Origin: Halorussus aquaticus
GTDB taxonomy: Archaea > Halobacteriota > Halobacteria > Halobacteriales > Haladaptataceae
Assembly (NCBI RefSeq): GCF_024218795.1
Contig: NZ_CP100400.1
Location: 372,001 to 436,000 of the forward strand
Direction: 5' to 3'
DNA length: 64,000 nucleotides
Made by a program: the position numbers and the translations under genes. Positions within the stretch are counted from its first letter, which is position 1. The number at the start of each line of letters is the position of its first letter. The notes under the pieces were generated by a model. The model saw only the letters and a list, made by a program, of their open reading frames with translations. It had not been told where the DNA came from and did not search any database. Of this stretch, positions 1 to 8,874 are shown in pieces.

Positions 1-213
1 GTACTGCTCGCCCATTCGGTCGGCGTAATCGGCAAACTCTGCGGGCGGAACGAACTCCTCGGCGTTCGGCGAATCGAGGTCGAGCGACCCGCCGAAGCCA
101 CCGCCGAGTTTCGTGCGGACGAATCCGACGTCGAGGTGGGCGGCACCGCCGAGGAGCGTTCCGACTGCGGCGACCCCGCCGACTCCACGGAGGAACCTGC
201 GTCTGGAGGACAT
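1..213 (-). CDS. Tat-exported protein, N-terminus only (partial)
   Basis: The first 71 codons of a gene that runs off the left edge of the window. The start is the ATG at 211-213. The N-terminus reads MSSRRRFLRGVGGVAAVG, a classical twin-arginine signal followed by a Gly/Ala-rich hydrophobic stretch, so the product should be exported folded. No lipobox cysteine is seen in the visible part, and the visible mature part (GFGGSLDLDSPNAEEF) matches no family I recognise. It is divergent from the sensor-domain gene at 395. Function cannot be named from what is present. Confidence 0.75.
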   Translation of the reverse strand, partial: MSSRRRFLRGVGGVAAVGTLLGGAAHLDVGFVRTKLGGGFGGSLDLDSPNAEEFVPPAEFADYADRMGEQY

Positions 214-394
214 CGTCTCGAACGGGAACGCGACGAAGCATATACTTTCTCCAACGATGACATCTCTGCCGGGGGCGAAGTCCGATTCGGCCGGTACGCG
301 CTCGTATAAAAATCCTTCCCCGAGTCGCCGCGCCAGCGACTGGCCGACCCGGTTTACGGAGTTACCTGCCGTCGCTTTCAGTACGGTGACACGC

Positions 395-1075
395 ATGACG
401 ACCACGTTTCGAGACGCCGCGACGACGCTCGTCGGCGTCCCCGTGCGCGCACAGACGTATCGAAATCTGTTATACCTCGTTCTCGCCTTCCCGCTCGGTC
501 TCGCGTACTTCGTGGGTCTGACGTTCGGGTTCTCGCTCGGCGTCGGTCTCGCAGTCACGTGGTTCGGAATACCGATTTTGCTGGCGACGCTGGCGGGCGC
601 GAGCGCGCTGGCGAGGTTCGAGGCCGGACTGGCCAATCGCCTGCTCGGAACCGACGTTCGAGCGCCGTCACTCGACACCTCCGGGGGCGTCCTCGCGGCG
701 ACAAAGCGCCTCGTGACCGACGCCCGGACGTGGATTGCGGTCGGCTACCTCTTGGTCAAGTTCGGACTCGGCATCGTCTCGTTCGCCGCGCTCGCGACCC
801 TGTCCTCGCTGTCCGTGGGACTGATGGCCGCGCCGCTGACCTACTCGTCGAACTACTACGTCGGTCTCCGCCTCGGGACCATCACGGCCGGACCGTTCGA
901 GTCGGGCAGACTCGCCGTGGACACCTTCGGCGAGGCGGTCGGCGTCGCCTTCCTCGGTCTGGTCGTCGCGTTCGCGTCGCTCCACGTGTTGAACGCGCTC
1001 GCAGGTCTCTGCGGAACGATTACCGAGGAGCTACTGGACAGTTCCACAGCGGCCGGGGCGACCGACGAGAACTGA
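395..1075 (+). CDS. Membrane protein with haloarchaeal/actinobacterial 'Sensor' domain
   Basis: A 226-residue membrane protein resembling the putative sensor domain (PF13796 type) found in haloarchaea and actinobacteria. Hydrophobic segments lie at about residues 24-45, 50-70, 115-140 and 185-210. The N-terminal TYRNLLYLVLAFPLGLAYF and the paired central helices are typical of this family. No kinase or DNA-binding domain is attached, so it is a stand-alone sensor-like protein. The start is taken as ATG 395; a GTG three codons upstream (386) is possible, and the frame stays open further upstream only over low-quality sequence. It converges on the lipoprotein gene at 1087-1920, with 11 bp between stops. 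Confidence 0.7.
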   Translation: MTTTFRDAATTLVGVPVRAQTYRNLLYLVLAFPLGLAYFVGLTFGFSLGVGLAVTWFGIPILLATLAGASALARFEAGLANRLLGTDVRAPSLDTSGGVLAATKRLVTDARTWIAVGYLLVKFGLGIVSFAALATLSSLSVGLMAAPLTYSSNYYVGLRLGTITAGPFESGRLAVDTFGEAVGVAFLGLVVAFASLHVLNALAGLCGTITEELLDSSTAAGATDEN

Positions 1076-1086
1076 ACCGAAAAGCG

Positions 1087-1920
1087 CTATCGCAGTTCCG
1101 AGAGTTCGACACTGCCGTTCTCCGTGACGAACTGGAGTTTCGGGCCGCCGTCGCCGAGCGTCCCTTGGACCAGTTGCTCACTTCTGATTTCGGTCTCGAG
1201 GTTCGGCAGTTCGACGTCGAGGTCACCGTAGTCCGTCGTGGCGACGAGAGCCGCGTTCAGGTCTGACGCGACCGCTGCGGTCACGCTCCCGTTCTCGCTC
1301 TCGACGGTCGTCTCGCCGCGTATCGCCGGAACCCCGACGTCGATGCTCCCGTTTTCGGTCCGCACGTCGTCGACGCCCGAGACGTTGCGGACGGTCACGC
1401 TCCCGTTCTCGGTCTCGGCGGAGACGAACCCGTCGATGCCGCGGGCGTCGATGCCCCCGTTCTCGCTGACGAGCGTCGCGTCCGTCGCGACGTTGCGGAC
1501 GTCCACGCTTCCGTTCTCGGTCCGGAGTTCTCCGAGACCGACCTCTGAGGGGAGTTCGACGCTGATTTCGACCGAGGGCACGCCGCCCAGCCACGACCCG
1601 TCGCCGGTCCGGCGGGTCTCGACGGCGAGTTCGCCGTTTTCGACGCCCGTCTCGACGCGCACGTCGTCGAGGTCGGTGAACACCGACCCGGATTTCTTGA
1701 CCGTCTCGACGCGAACGCGGTCGGCGTCGGTCGGTCGGACCCGGATCTCTCCGTTCTGCCCGTTCACCGTCACCGAGTCCACCGAGTCGGCGTCGAACTG
1801 CTGTGCGTCTTCGAGTCGTTTGCCGACGAACGGCGTCGCGCCGCTACAACCCGAGAGCGCGGCGAGCGCGCCGGTAGCGCCCAATCCGAGTACGCGACGG
1901 CGCTGAGTGTCTACGTTCAT
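1087..1920 (-). CDS. DUF4097-like beta-repeat lipoprotein
   Basis: A 277-residue predicted lipoprotein. The N-terminus MNVDTQRRRVLGLGATGALA ends in a lipobox (LSGC), so it is probably Tat-exported and lipid-anchored. The mature part carries many spaced copies of a short E-N-G-S-V/I unit (for example SENGSV, TENGSI, TENGSV), spaced like turns of a parallel beta-helix, as in DUF4097/adhesin-like proteins whose role is poorly defined. The start is placed at ATG 1918-1920, which puts the twin arginines close to the N-terminus; an in-frame start nine codons upstream (1947) is less likely. The last repeat (VTENGSVELSELR) forms the C-terminus. Confidence 0.75.
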   Translation of the reverse strand: MNVDTQRRRVLGLGATGALAALSGCSGATPFVGKRLEDAQQFDADSVDSVTVNGQNGEIRVRPTDADRVRVETVKKSGSVFTDLDDVRVETGVENGELAVETRRTGDGSWLGGVPSVEISVELPSEVGLGELRTENGSVDVRNVATDATLVSENGGIDARGIDGFVSAETENGSVTVRNVSGVDDVRTENGSIDVGVPAIRGETTVESENGSVTAAVASDLNAALVATTDYGDLDVELPNLETEIRSEQLVQGTLGDGGPKLQFVTENGSVELSELR

Positions 1921-2308
1921 CACACGCTGGAATACTGTTCCGTCCACGATAAAGAAGGGAACAGGTTCGCAGAGCCAGCGCCCGTCCCAAATATTTATTA
2001 CCGGTTACGAATCCGAGTCCGCTGCCGCGAAAGGGCGTCTCGACGTTCGACCCGCGGAGCGTGTCCGTAACTCCCGACCAGCAGATTACGTTCTCCACCT
2101 TCAGTCGACACACCGAAATCTACCGCGAGCGAACGACCGCCGTGTCGTCGTGAGCGCAGCGAACGACGGCTCGGGAGAGCGTCGCTCTCTCGGTGTTTTT
2201 GATGAGCGTTTTGCCAGGGAGAGCGCGCCTACGGCGCGCTCGACCGCCGGGGCGGCGAAGCCGCCCCGAGCCCTCGTTCGCTACGCTCACGAGGACGCAG
2301 CAAAAGGT
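1921..2308. repeat. Gap between lipoprotein and cdc48 with a block of perfect hairpins
   Basis: No convincing gene in 388 bp. It holds a run of inverted repeats: GAGAGCG/CGCTCTC (2175-2189), followed by a T5 run at 2196; GAGCGCGCC-TAC-GGCGCGCTC (2221-2241); GGGGCGGC-GAA-GCCGCCCC (2249-2267); and CTCGT..ACGAG around 2274-2294, which contains the haloarchaeal-looking string TTCGCTACGCTC. A GAGCGCAGCGAACGA string also appears near 2150. The block lies immediately 3' of cdc48 (minus strand) and may form its 3' UTR and termination region. I recall similar hairpin blocks in haloarchaeal intergenic DNA, but cannot confirm that here. Confidence 0.55.
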
Positions 2309-4534
2309 TCATTGGAAGCCGATGCGGCCGCCGCGCCGACCCTGCTGGGGACTGGACGACCCGCCCTTGAACTCGTCTTCCATCTGCTCGTAGTAGTCGA
2401 GTAGGTCCTCCGTGATGGTCGGACGGACGTTCTCCATCGCCTGCCGGAAGTGGGTCATGCCGACCTCGGTGGCCTCGTCGTCCTCGCGGAGCGCCTCGAT
2501 GGCGGCCTCTCGCGCGATGGATTCGAGGTCGCTACCCACGTAGCCGTCGGTGATTTCGGCGAGTTCGCGCAGGCTCACGTCGGGCGAGAGCGGCGTGTCG
2601 TCCGTGTGAATCTTCAGAATCTGCTCGCGGCCCTCCTCGTCGGGTTGACCGATCATCACGAGTCGGTCGAACCGACCCGACCGGATGAGCGCCGGGTCTA
2701 TCATGTCCGGGCGGTTGGTCGCGCCGATGACCATCACGTCGCCCTTCTCCTCCAGTCCGTCGAGTTCCGTCAGGAGCTGGTTGACCACGCGTTCGGAGAC
2801 GTTCGACCCCATCTCCTGACTCCGCGAGGGCGCGAGGCTGTCCAACTCGTCGAAGAAGATGACGGTCGGGGAGACCTGCCGGGCCTTCCGGAACGTCTGG
2901 CGGATGGCCTTCTCGGACTCGCCGACCCACTTCGAGAGGAGCTGCGGCCCGCGGACCGAGATGAAGTTGGCGTTGGTCTCGTTGGCCACCGCCTTCGCCA
3001 TCAGCGTCTTGCCCGTCCCGGGCGGGCCGTAGAGCAGGACGCCGCTCGGCGGCGAAATACCCAACCGCTGGAACTTCTCGGGCGAGGAGAGGGGCCACTC
3101 GACGCTCTCCTGAACTTGGTCCTTGGCCTCTTCGAGACCGCCCACGTCGTCCCACGATATCTTGGGCAGTTCCACGAGGACCTCGCGCATCGCCGAGGGT
3201 TCGACCTCGTTGAGCGCGCCGTTGAAGTCCTGACGCTTGACTATCATCCGGTCGATGAGGCTCGGCGGGATGTCCTCCTCGTCGAGGTCTATCTCGGGGA
3301 GGTAGCGCCGCAGGGCCTTCATCGCGGCCTCCTTGGTCAGGCTCTCGATGTCCGCGCCGACGAAGCCGTGGGTGTCGTTCGCCAGCGAGTCCAGCGCCAC
3401 GTCGTCCGAGAGCGGCATCCCGCGAGTGTGAATCTGGAGAATCTCCTCGCGGCCCGTCTCGTCCGGGACGCCGATTTCGATTTCGCGGTCGAACCGGCCC
3501 GGACGACGGAGCGCGGGGTCCACCGAGTCCACGCGGTTGGTCGCCGCGATGACGATGACCTGTCCGCGAGATTCGAGACCGTCCATCATGGTCAGCAACT
3601 GGGCGACCACGCGGCGTTCGACCTCGCCGGTCACGTCCTCGCGCTTGGGCGCGATGGAGTCCAGTTCGTCGATGAAGATGATGGAGGGCGACTCCTCGGT
3701 CGCGTCCTCGAAGATTTCCCGGAGCTGTTGCTCGGACTCGCCGTAGTACTTGGAGATGATTTCGGGACCCGCGATGGAGAAGAAGCTCGCGGAGGTCTCG
3801 TTAGCGACCGCCTTGGCGAGCAGGGTCTTGCCCGTGCCCGGCGGGCCGTGGAGCAGGACGCCCTGCGGCGGTTCGATGCCCAGCTTCTTGAATATCTGGG
3901 GGTGCTTCATCGGGAGTTCGACCATCTCCCGGACGCGCTGAATCTCGTTCTCGAGACCGCCGATATCCTCGTAAGTGATGCCGCCGCCGGTCTTCTCGAA
4001 GCCAGAGATGGGTTCTTCTCGCAACTCGACCTCGGTGTCCTCGGTGATGAGACAGACGCCGTCGGGGTCGGTCTCGACCGCGATGAGCGGAATCGCCTGT
4101 CCGGGCGACCGCATGAACGGGTGGTTGGTCGAGGACATCACGGGGACGATGTCGCGCTCGACCACCGGGCGCTTGAGAATCTGGCGCTTGACCATCCCGG
4201 CAGCGTCGGAGCCGAACTGGACGCTGGCCTCCTCGGGCGGTGCGAGGACCAGCTTGTCGGCCTTCTCGGCCTCTGCCTTCCGAATCTCGACGCGCTCGCC
4301 GATACCCACGTCGGCGTTCTGCCGGGTGAATCCGTCGATGCGAACCGTGTCGGTGTTCCAGTCCTGTCGGTCCGCGCGCCAAACTTTCGCGGCGGTCGTG
4401 TCGCCGCCTTCAATCTCGATGATGTCGCCCGGACTCAGCTTCAGATGCAACAGCGTGTCCGGGTCGAGTCGGGCGATACCGCGACCCGAGTCGTTCGGGT
4501 ACGCCTTTGCCACCTCTAGTTGAACTTCATTCAT
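2309..4534 (-). CDS. cdc48: Cdc48/VAT-type AAA+ unfoldase
   Basis: A 741-residue homologue of archaeal Cdc48 (VAT, p97). It should form a hexameric ATPase that unfolds proteins for the proteasome and remodels complexes in the cytosol. Order: double-psi barrel N-domain (about 1-85), Cdc48 domain 2 (about 90-170), D1 AAA with Walker A GPPGTGKT at 230-237 and Walker B IIFIDE near 285-290, then D2 AAA with Walker A at 503-510 and Walker B VIFFDE near 558-563. Sensor and arginine-finger segments ([18 protein letters not shown]) are present in both. The tail is Gly/Arg-rich (RRGGRIGFQ). A minus-strand TATA-like ACTTAACCTT lies near 4578-4588. Full length and intact. Confidence 0.97.
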   Translation of the reverse strand: MNEVQLEVAKAYPNDSGRGIARLDPDTLLHLKLSPGDIIEIEGGDTTAAKVWRADRQDWNTDTVRIDGFTRQNADVGIGERVEIRKAEAEKADKLVLAPPEEASVQFGSDAAGMVKRQILKRPVVERDIVPVMSSTNHPFMRSPGQAIPLIAVETDPDGVCLITEDTEVELREEPISGFEKTGGGITYEDIGGLENEIQRVREMVELPMKHPQIFKKLGIEPPQGVLLHGPPGTGKTLLAKAVANETSASFFSIAGPEIISKYYGESEQQLREIFEDATEESPSIIFIDELDSIAPKREDVTGEVERRVVAQLLTMMDGLESRGQVIVIAATNRVDSVDPALRRPGRFDREIEIGVPDETGREEILQIHTRGMPLSDDVALDSLANDTHGFVGADIESLTKEAAMKALRRYLPEIDLDEEDIPPSLIDRMIVKRQDFNGALNEVEPSAMREVLVELPKISWDDVGGLEEAKDQVQESVEWPLSSPEKFQRLGISPPSGVLLYGPPGTGKTLMAKAVANETNANFISVRGPQLLSKWVGESEKAIRQTFRKARQVSPTVIFFDELDSLAPSRSQEMGSNVSERVVNQLLTELDGLEEKGDVMVIGATNRPDMIDPALIRSGRFDRLVMIGQPDEEGREQILKIHTDDTPLSPDVSLRELAEITDGYVGSDLESIAREAAIEALREDDEATEVGMTHFRQAMENVRPTITEDLLDYYEQMEDEFKGGSSSPQQGRRGGRIGFQ

Positions 4535-4745
4535 GATTCGATAATACGGGGATTGTTTGTCGGTCCGCGCCCGCGAAGGTTAAGTCCTTTGCTACCGGGG
4601 GTACCTCGTGAACCGGCCGACGGAGTCGTCACGACGGGGCGCATGCTATGGGTTTGCATACGGACTCGCGCTACAAAGCCGTTTGGCCTACAGGTGAACT
4701 TTGTGGTAGCGACAACGAGGCGTACCCGATTCGGCGGCCCACCGG

Positions 4746-4781
4746 GCGCTCGGTCGCGTCCACGGTTTCGCGACCGAGCGC
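4746..4781. other. 13-bp perfect hairpin in the cdc48-larC gap
   Basis: The 464-bp gap between the divergent cdc48 and larC genes (4535-4998) has no convincing protein gene. It contains GCGCTCGGTCGCG at 4746-4758 and its exact reverse complement at 4769-4781 with a 10-nt loop. A stem this long in a divergent promoter region could be an RNA hairpin in an unannotated transcript or a regulator site. The flanks (4800-4870) are G/T-rich with short GGTCGC-type repeats. Confidence 0.55.
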
Positions 4782-4998
4782 GCATAGGGGGAGGGTCGGG
4801 GACGCGGTGCCGGGCAGTCGTAGTGCGTGACGGTGCCGTGCGGTCGCTGTACGTGGCGGTGCTGTAGGTCGCCGTACTCCGTGGTTCAAGCAGTCGCTAG
4901 CTTCCTCGAAGCGGGTGCCGTATCGCAGACTGTCACCGACTTCGACAACCCCGCCGACAATCACCGCCTTTTTCGCCGCGAGCGACCCACGATACTCC

Positions 4999-6411
4999 AT
5001 GAAGACGCTCGCATTCGACGGTCGGATGGGCGCGAGCGGCGACATGATACTCGCCGCCCTGCTCGCGGCGGGCGCGGACCGCGACGCGCTCGCCCCCGTC
5101 GAGGACTCCCTACCGGTGCGCTACGAGGTCGGCGAGACCGACAAGAACGGAATTTCTTCGACCACAGTCTCGGTCCTGCTGGACGACGAGGGAAGCGAAG
5201 CAGCGGTCGATGACGAAGCCACGGACCGCGACGACTCGCGCGCAGAGGGCCATTCGCACGGTGACCACGACCATCACGACCATTCGCACGGTGAGGGAGG
5301 GCACAGCCACGACCATTCGCACGACGAAGACGCACGCAGTCACGGCCGCGACGATGGGGGGCACAGTCACGACCACGACGAAACCGGCCACGACCACACG
5401 CACGCCGAGGGGTCCGGTCCGCTCCGGTCCTACCCCGAGGTAGTCGAACTCGTCGAGTCGATGGAACTGCCCGAGAGCGTCGAGCGCGACGCGCTGGCCG
5501 TCTTCGAGTTGCTGGGTGAGGCCGAAGCGAACGTCCACGGCACCGACCTCGAATCGACCCACTTCCACGAGGTCGGTGCTGACGACGCTATCGCCGACGT
5601 GGTGGGCGCGGCCCTCCTCCTCGACGACCTGAATCCCGAGCGCGTCGTGACGACGCCGCTCGCGACCGGCGGCGGCGACGTGGAGATGAGCCACGGCGTC
5701 TACCCGGTTCCGACCCCCGCCGTCGTGGGAATCGCCGAGCGCGCCGACTGGTCGCTCCGTGGCGGTCCGGTGGAGGCGGAACTCCTGACACCGACCGGCG
5801 CGGCCGTCCTCGCGCACTTCGCGGAGGGCGTCGAGACGCTGCCCTCGCTCCGAATCGACGCGTCGGGCTACGGCGCGGGCGGGTACGACTTCCCGGACCA
5901 CCCGAACGTCCTCAGGGCGATGGTCGGGGAGAGCGAGGCGCACGGAAGTCTCGTCCGCGACGACGTCGCGGTCCTCGAAACGAACCTCGACGACGCCCCG
6001 CCCGAGATTTTAGGCGGCCTACAGGACTCGCTCGCCGAGGTCGGGGCGCGCGACGTGTCCGTCGTCCCGCTCACGATGAAGAAGTCCCGACCGGGCCACC
6101 TCGTGAAGGTCGTCTGCAAACCCGACGACGCCGAGGCTGTCGCCCGGCGACTCGCCGAGGAGACCGGCACGCTCGGCGTTCGACAGGCGGGCGCGACTCA
6201 CCGCTGGATCGCCCATCGGGAAATCGAGTCTGTCGTCGTGGACCTCGACGGCGAGCGCTACGAGGTGAACGTGAAACTCGCCAGCGACGACTCCGGCGCG
6301 GTGTACGACGTGAGCGCCGAGTACGACGACTGCGCGGCGGTGGCGTCGGAGGCGGGAGTGCCCGTACGCGAGGTGATGCGGCGGGCGGAGAACGCGATTC
6401 GGGAGTCGTAG
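4999..6411 (+). CDS. larC: LarC-type nickel-pincer cofactor biosynthesis protein with His-rich insert
   Basis: A 470-residue LarC/DUF111 protein. LarC inserts nickel into the pyridinium bisthiocarboxylate mononucleotide to give the nickel-pincer cofactor of lactate racemase-type enzymes. Family signatures are FDGRMGASGDM near residues 7-16, HFHEVGADDAIADVVG at about 188-203, LTPTGAA, and the C-terminal LETNLDDAPPEILG and MKKSRPGH blocks. A strongly histidine/aspartate-rich insert (about residues 84-136, with roughly twenty His) suits nickel storage. The reading frame is continuous, unlike the frameshifted LarC1/LarC2 form known in a lactobacillus. Start ATG 4999. LarA, LarB and LarE are not in the window. 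Confidence 0.85.
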   Translation: MKTLAFDGRMGASGDMILAALLAAGADRDALAPVEDSLPVRYEVGETDKNGISSTTVSVLLDDEGSEAAVDDEATDRDDSRAEGHSHGDHDHHDHSHGEGGHSHDHSHDEDARSHGRDDGGHSHDHDETGHDHTHAEGSGPLRSYPEVVELVESMELPESVERDALAVFELLGEAEANVHGTDLESTHFHEVGADDAIADVVGAALLLDDLNPERVVTTPLATGGGDVEMSHGVYPVPTPAVVGIAERADWSLRGGPVEAELLTPTGAAVLAHFAEGVETLPSLRIDASGYGAGGYDFPDHPNVLRAMVGESEAHGSLVRDDVAVLETNLDDAPPEILGGLQDSLAEVGARDVSVVPLTMKKSRPGHLVKVVCKPDDAEAVARRLAEETGTLGVRQAGATHRWIAHREIESVVVDLDGERYEVNVKLASDDSGAVYDVSAEYDDCAAVASEAGVPVREVMRRAENAIRES

Positions 6412-6492
6412 AGACCAATCAGAGGCGGATTCCGTTACGGAGGCAACTCGAACGCTGTTAGTGGTACTCCCGCCGTCGTTTCGATGCTCGTC

Positions 6493-7257
6493 CTACCCGC
6501 CGTTTCGATGCTCGTCCATCGCTTCCTCCAGCGTCAGGTCCCCTGCGGCCACGCGCCGGGCCAGTTCCTCGTCGATTTCCCGGTTGTCGTCGGCCCGTTC
6601 GCGCGACTTGTTCTTGATGACCTGTAGCTCTCCGGCGGTCGGTTCGATGTCGCGTCCCTCGACGCGCTTGCCCTCCAGTCGGGCGATGTTCACGGCGGCG
6701 AGCACGTCGCCCATGCCGCGCGCACCGGTGCCGAGGTAGGGCGTCGTCCCGGTCTCGTCCACGAGTTCGACGGGCGCGTCCTCCAACTCCCGGACGAGTT
6801 GGGCACCCTGCAATCGCGCGCCGTCGCCGATGCGGACGACGGGGTCCACCGCGTCCTCGACCTCTCGGCGGACCGTCTCGGCCACGTCCGCCAGCGGGAC
6901 GTGGAACGCCGCGACCACCACGTCGCCCGAGAGGACCGCGATACCCGGCCGCGTGCCGGGGTCGATACCGACGATGGTCCGGCCGTCGCCGCTCCGGAGG
7001 CGGGCGAGGGCCTCGTCTACCGCACGCCGGGGGTTCTCCGGGTCGGCGACGACCGTCTCTACGTCGGCACGCGCGTCGGGGTCGTCGGTCACTGCCTCGG
7101 GCGTGTCCTCGTCGCTCTCGGCGTGAATCAGCACCGTGGCTCCGTCCGGAAGCGGGTCGCCGGGTTCGACCGTGGTGAAGGTCACGCCCCGGTCGCGCAA
7201 CTCGTTGACCACGCCGTGATACACCTCGAAGTCCGCTGTGGCGACGACAACTGTCAC
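6493..7257 (-). CDS. RuvC/RNase H-fold protein of unknown function
   Basis: A 254-residue protein. Residues 95-107 (IVGIDPGTRPGIA) match the first strand of RuvC/YqgF-like nucleases. Possible further acidic ligands are E168 (VDETG) and D184 (GMGDVLAAVNIA, the position of the DDAxDA-like helix). The N-terminal 90 residues look like a small alpha/beta domain, and the C-terminus is charged and helical (VIKNKSRERADDNREIDEELARR). It is divergent from radB with 160 bp between starts, which suggests but does not prove a nucleic-acid role. It resembles proteins conserved in haloarchaea, but I cannot name a characterised relative. Confidence 0.7.
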   Translation of the reverse strand: MTVVVATADFEVYHGVVNELRDRGVTFTTVEPGDPLPDGATVLIHAESDEDTPEAVTDDPDARADVETVVADPENPRRAVDEALARLRSGDGRTIVGIDPGTRPGIAVLSGDVVVAAFHVPLADVAETVRREVEDAVDPVVRIGDGARLQGAQLVRELEDAPVELVDETGTTPYLGTGARGMGDVLAAVNIARLEGKRVEGRDIEPTAGELQVIKNKSRERADDNREIDEELARRVAAGDLTLEEAMDEHRNGG

Positions 7258-7417
7258 TGTTCGGTGGTTCGCGTTCGGGGGTCAAAAGTTCGTCTGCCTC
7301 GGTTCCGGCGTTCGGAGTCTCGTCGCGTCCTACGATAGCCGTCGCACCGAGCGCCACGTGTCTCGGACGCGAATGCGAATCCGGAGCCTTTTGACCGGGT
7401 AGGCCCAACGCTCGCCC

Positions 7418-8137
7418 GTGAACGAAGAGGCCATTCCGACCGGGTGCGGGCCGCTCGACGACCTGCTCGACGGTGGGTTCGAGACCGGCACCGTCACGCA
7501 GGTGTACGGCCCGCCCGCCGCGGGCAAGACGAACGTCGCGCTGGGCGCGGCGGTCGAAGTCGCCGCCGACGGCGGTACCGCGGTCTACATCGACACCGAA
7601 GGGCTGTCGCTGTCGCGGTTCCAGCAGGTCGCCGAGGCCCGCGTGAACGCCGCGGGCGGCGCGGACGACGTCGAGGACCTCACCTCCAGAATCATCATCA
7701 AGGAGGCCTACGACTTCGAAGAGCAGGAGGAGGCGGTCCGCGACACCGCCGAACTCGCCGAACGCGCGGACCTCGTGGTTCTCGACAGCGCGACCGGGTT
7801 CTACCGACTCGAACGCGCCGAGGACGAGGAGGGCGGCGAGGCGCTCCGCGAAGTCGCCAGTCAGGTCACCCACTTGCTCTCGCTGGCGCGCAAGCACGAC
7901 CTCGCGGTCGTCCTCACGAATCAGGTGTACACGGACCCCGACGGCGACCGGGCCCGGCCGCTGGGCGGGCACACCCTCGAACACTGGACCGGGACGGTCG
8001 TCCGCATCGAGCGGTTCCGCGGCGGGAACCGGCGCGCGACTCTCGAAAAGCACCGCGCCAAGCCCGCGGGCGAGAAGGTCCAGTTCCGCATCACGGACTC
8101 GGGGCTGGAGAGCGTCGAGGACACTGTCGGCGTCTGA
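7418..8137 (+). CDS. radB: DNA repair and recombination protein RadB
   Basis: A 239-residue RecA-fold protein of the archaeal RadB family, a RadA paralogue that assists recombination and has weak ATPase activity. Walker A is GPPAAGKT at residues 31-38, and Walker B is the hydrophobic strand ending LVVLDSATG near 114-122. As in the family, it lacks the N-terminal helix-hairpin-helix domain of RadA, and the length is right. It starts at GTG 7418, just after the TTTTGACC segment at 7389-7396. The gene is alone on this strand and divergent from the RuvC-fold gene. Confidence 0.92.
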   Translation: MNEEAIPTGCGPLDDLLDGGFETGTVTQVYGPPAAGKTNVALGAAVEVAADGGTAVYIDTEGLSLSRFQQVAEARVNAAGGADDVEDLTSRIIIKEAYDFEEQEEAVRDTAELAERADLVVLDSATGFYRLERAEDEEGGEALREVASQVTHLLSLARKHDLAVVLTNQVYTDPDGDRARPLGGHTLEHWTGTVVRIERFRGGNRRATLEKHRAKPAGEKVQFRITDSGLESVEDTVGV

Positions 8138-8314
8138 GCGCCGGGGTTTCGCGGCAGCATCTTCTGAGAGGATTCGACGACACGCGTCGCTCTCGACGGC
8201 CACGGCTACGTCTATCGGGTCCGTGTCAGCAGTTCACCGACGAGTTCGGCGAGGGGGCTTCGTACAGTCGCCGAATCGGTCGGATGCGAGTGAGAAATCG
8301 GGGCCGAGTGAGCG

Positions 8315-8692
8315 TTACTCGTCGTCCACGAGGACGGCGTTCACGTTGCCGGTCTGACCGGGACGGGAGGTGACGCGAGCGGTCCCTTCGCTGGTCTCGA
8401 TGAGCGCGCCCTTGGTGACGATGTTCCGTCGGACGTAGTTCGGGTTGGCGTCGTTCTCCACGACGTCCGTTATCTCGGCTTCGACGGTCTCGCCGTCGAT
8501 GGCGACGCTGGCGACGTTGGTCGAGAGCGCGCGGATCTTCTGGGTGTTTCCGCGGGAGTCCGTGGTGGGGAGTCGGGTCTCGCCGACGGTGGTTTCGGTG
8601 GGTTCACGGCCCAGTTCGTGCTTCTTCTTCTTTCGCGAGTGTCGGAGTCGGCCGCCGGTACGCTTGCGCGTGGAGCCTCCTTGGTCTTTCAT
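8315..8692 (-). CDS. rps8e: 30S ribosomal protein S8e
   Basis: A 125-residue archaeal/eukaryotic S8e. The N-terminus MKDQGGSTRKRTGGRLRHSR and the basic tract RKKKKHELGREPTET are characteristic, as are IRALSTNVASV and NPNYVRRNIVTKGALIET. The start is ATG 8690-8692; an upstream extension of the frame is excluded because the TATA box for this start lies inside it (8717-8726). Confidence 0.96.
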   Translation of the reverse strand: MKDQGGSTRKRTGGRLRHSRKKKKHELGREPTETTVGETRLPTTDSRGNTQKIRALSTNVASVAIDGETVEAEITDVVENDANPNYVRRNIVTKGALIETSEGTARVTSRPGQTGNVNAVLVDDE

Positions 8693-8716
8693 ACCCGAAA
8701 AATCCGCCACGCGCGT

Positions 8717-8726
8717 ACTTATATCC
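8717..8726 (-). promoter_or_regulatory. TATA box of rps8e
   Basis: On the minus strand this reads GGATATAAGT, a good archaeal TATA box. It ends about 25 nt before the S8e start codon, so the transcript should be leaderless or nearly so. Confidence 0.6.
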
Positions 8727-8874
8727 AACCTTTTGGCCCCGACCCCGCACCGAAGGGCGCTCACCGCCAGCCGCCACTGTTGAAGAGAAAAGTTCTCCAA
8801 TACTCCCGAATGTAGTCTGAATCCTCCTCTTTAAGTATTTTCGATTGTGAACTACCACAACGGAGAGTCACAGG

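Noticed and set aside
1238..1906. Repeated GTTCTCG-type text that could look like a CRISPR or tandem array
   Set aside because: It encodes the E-N-G-S-V repeats of the lipoprotein; the units vary in length and sequence and there are no spacers.
2450..4519. 689-codon open frame opposite cdc48
   Set aside because: It is the antisense shadow of cdc48; its product is a low-complexity Arg/Leu/Asp mix without domains, as GC-rich codons produce long antisense frames.
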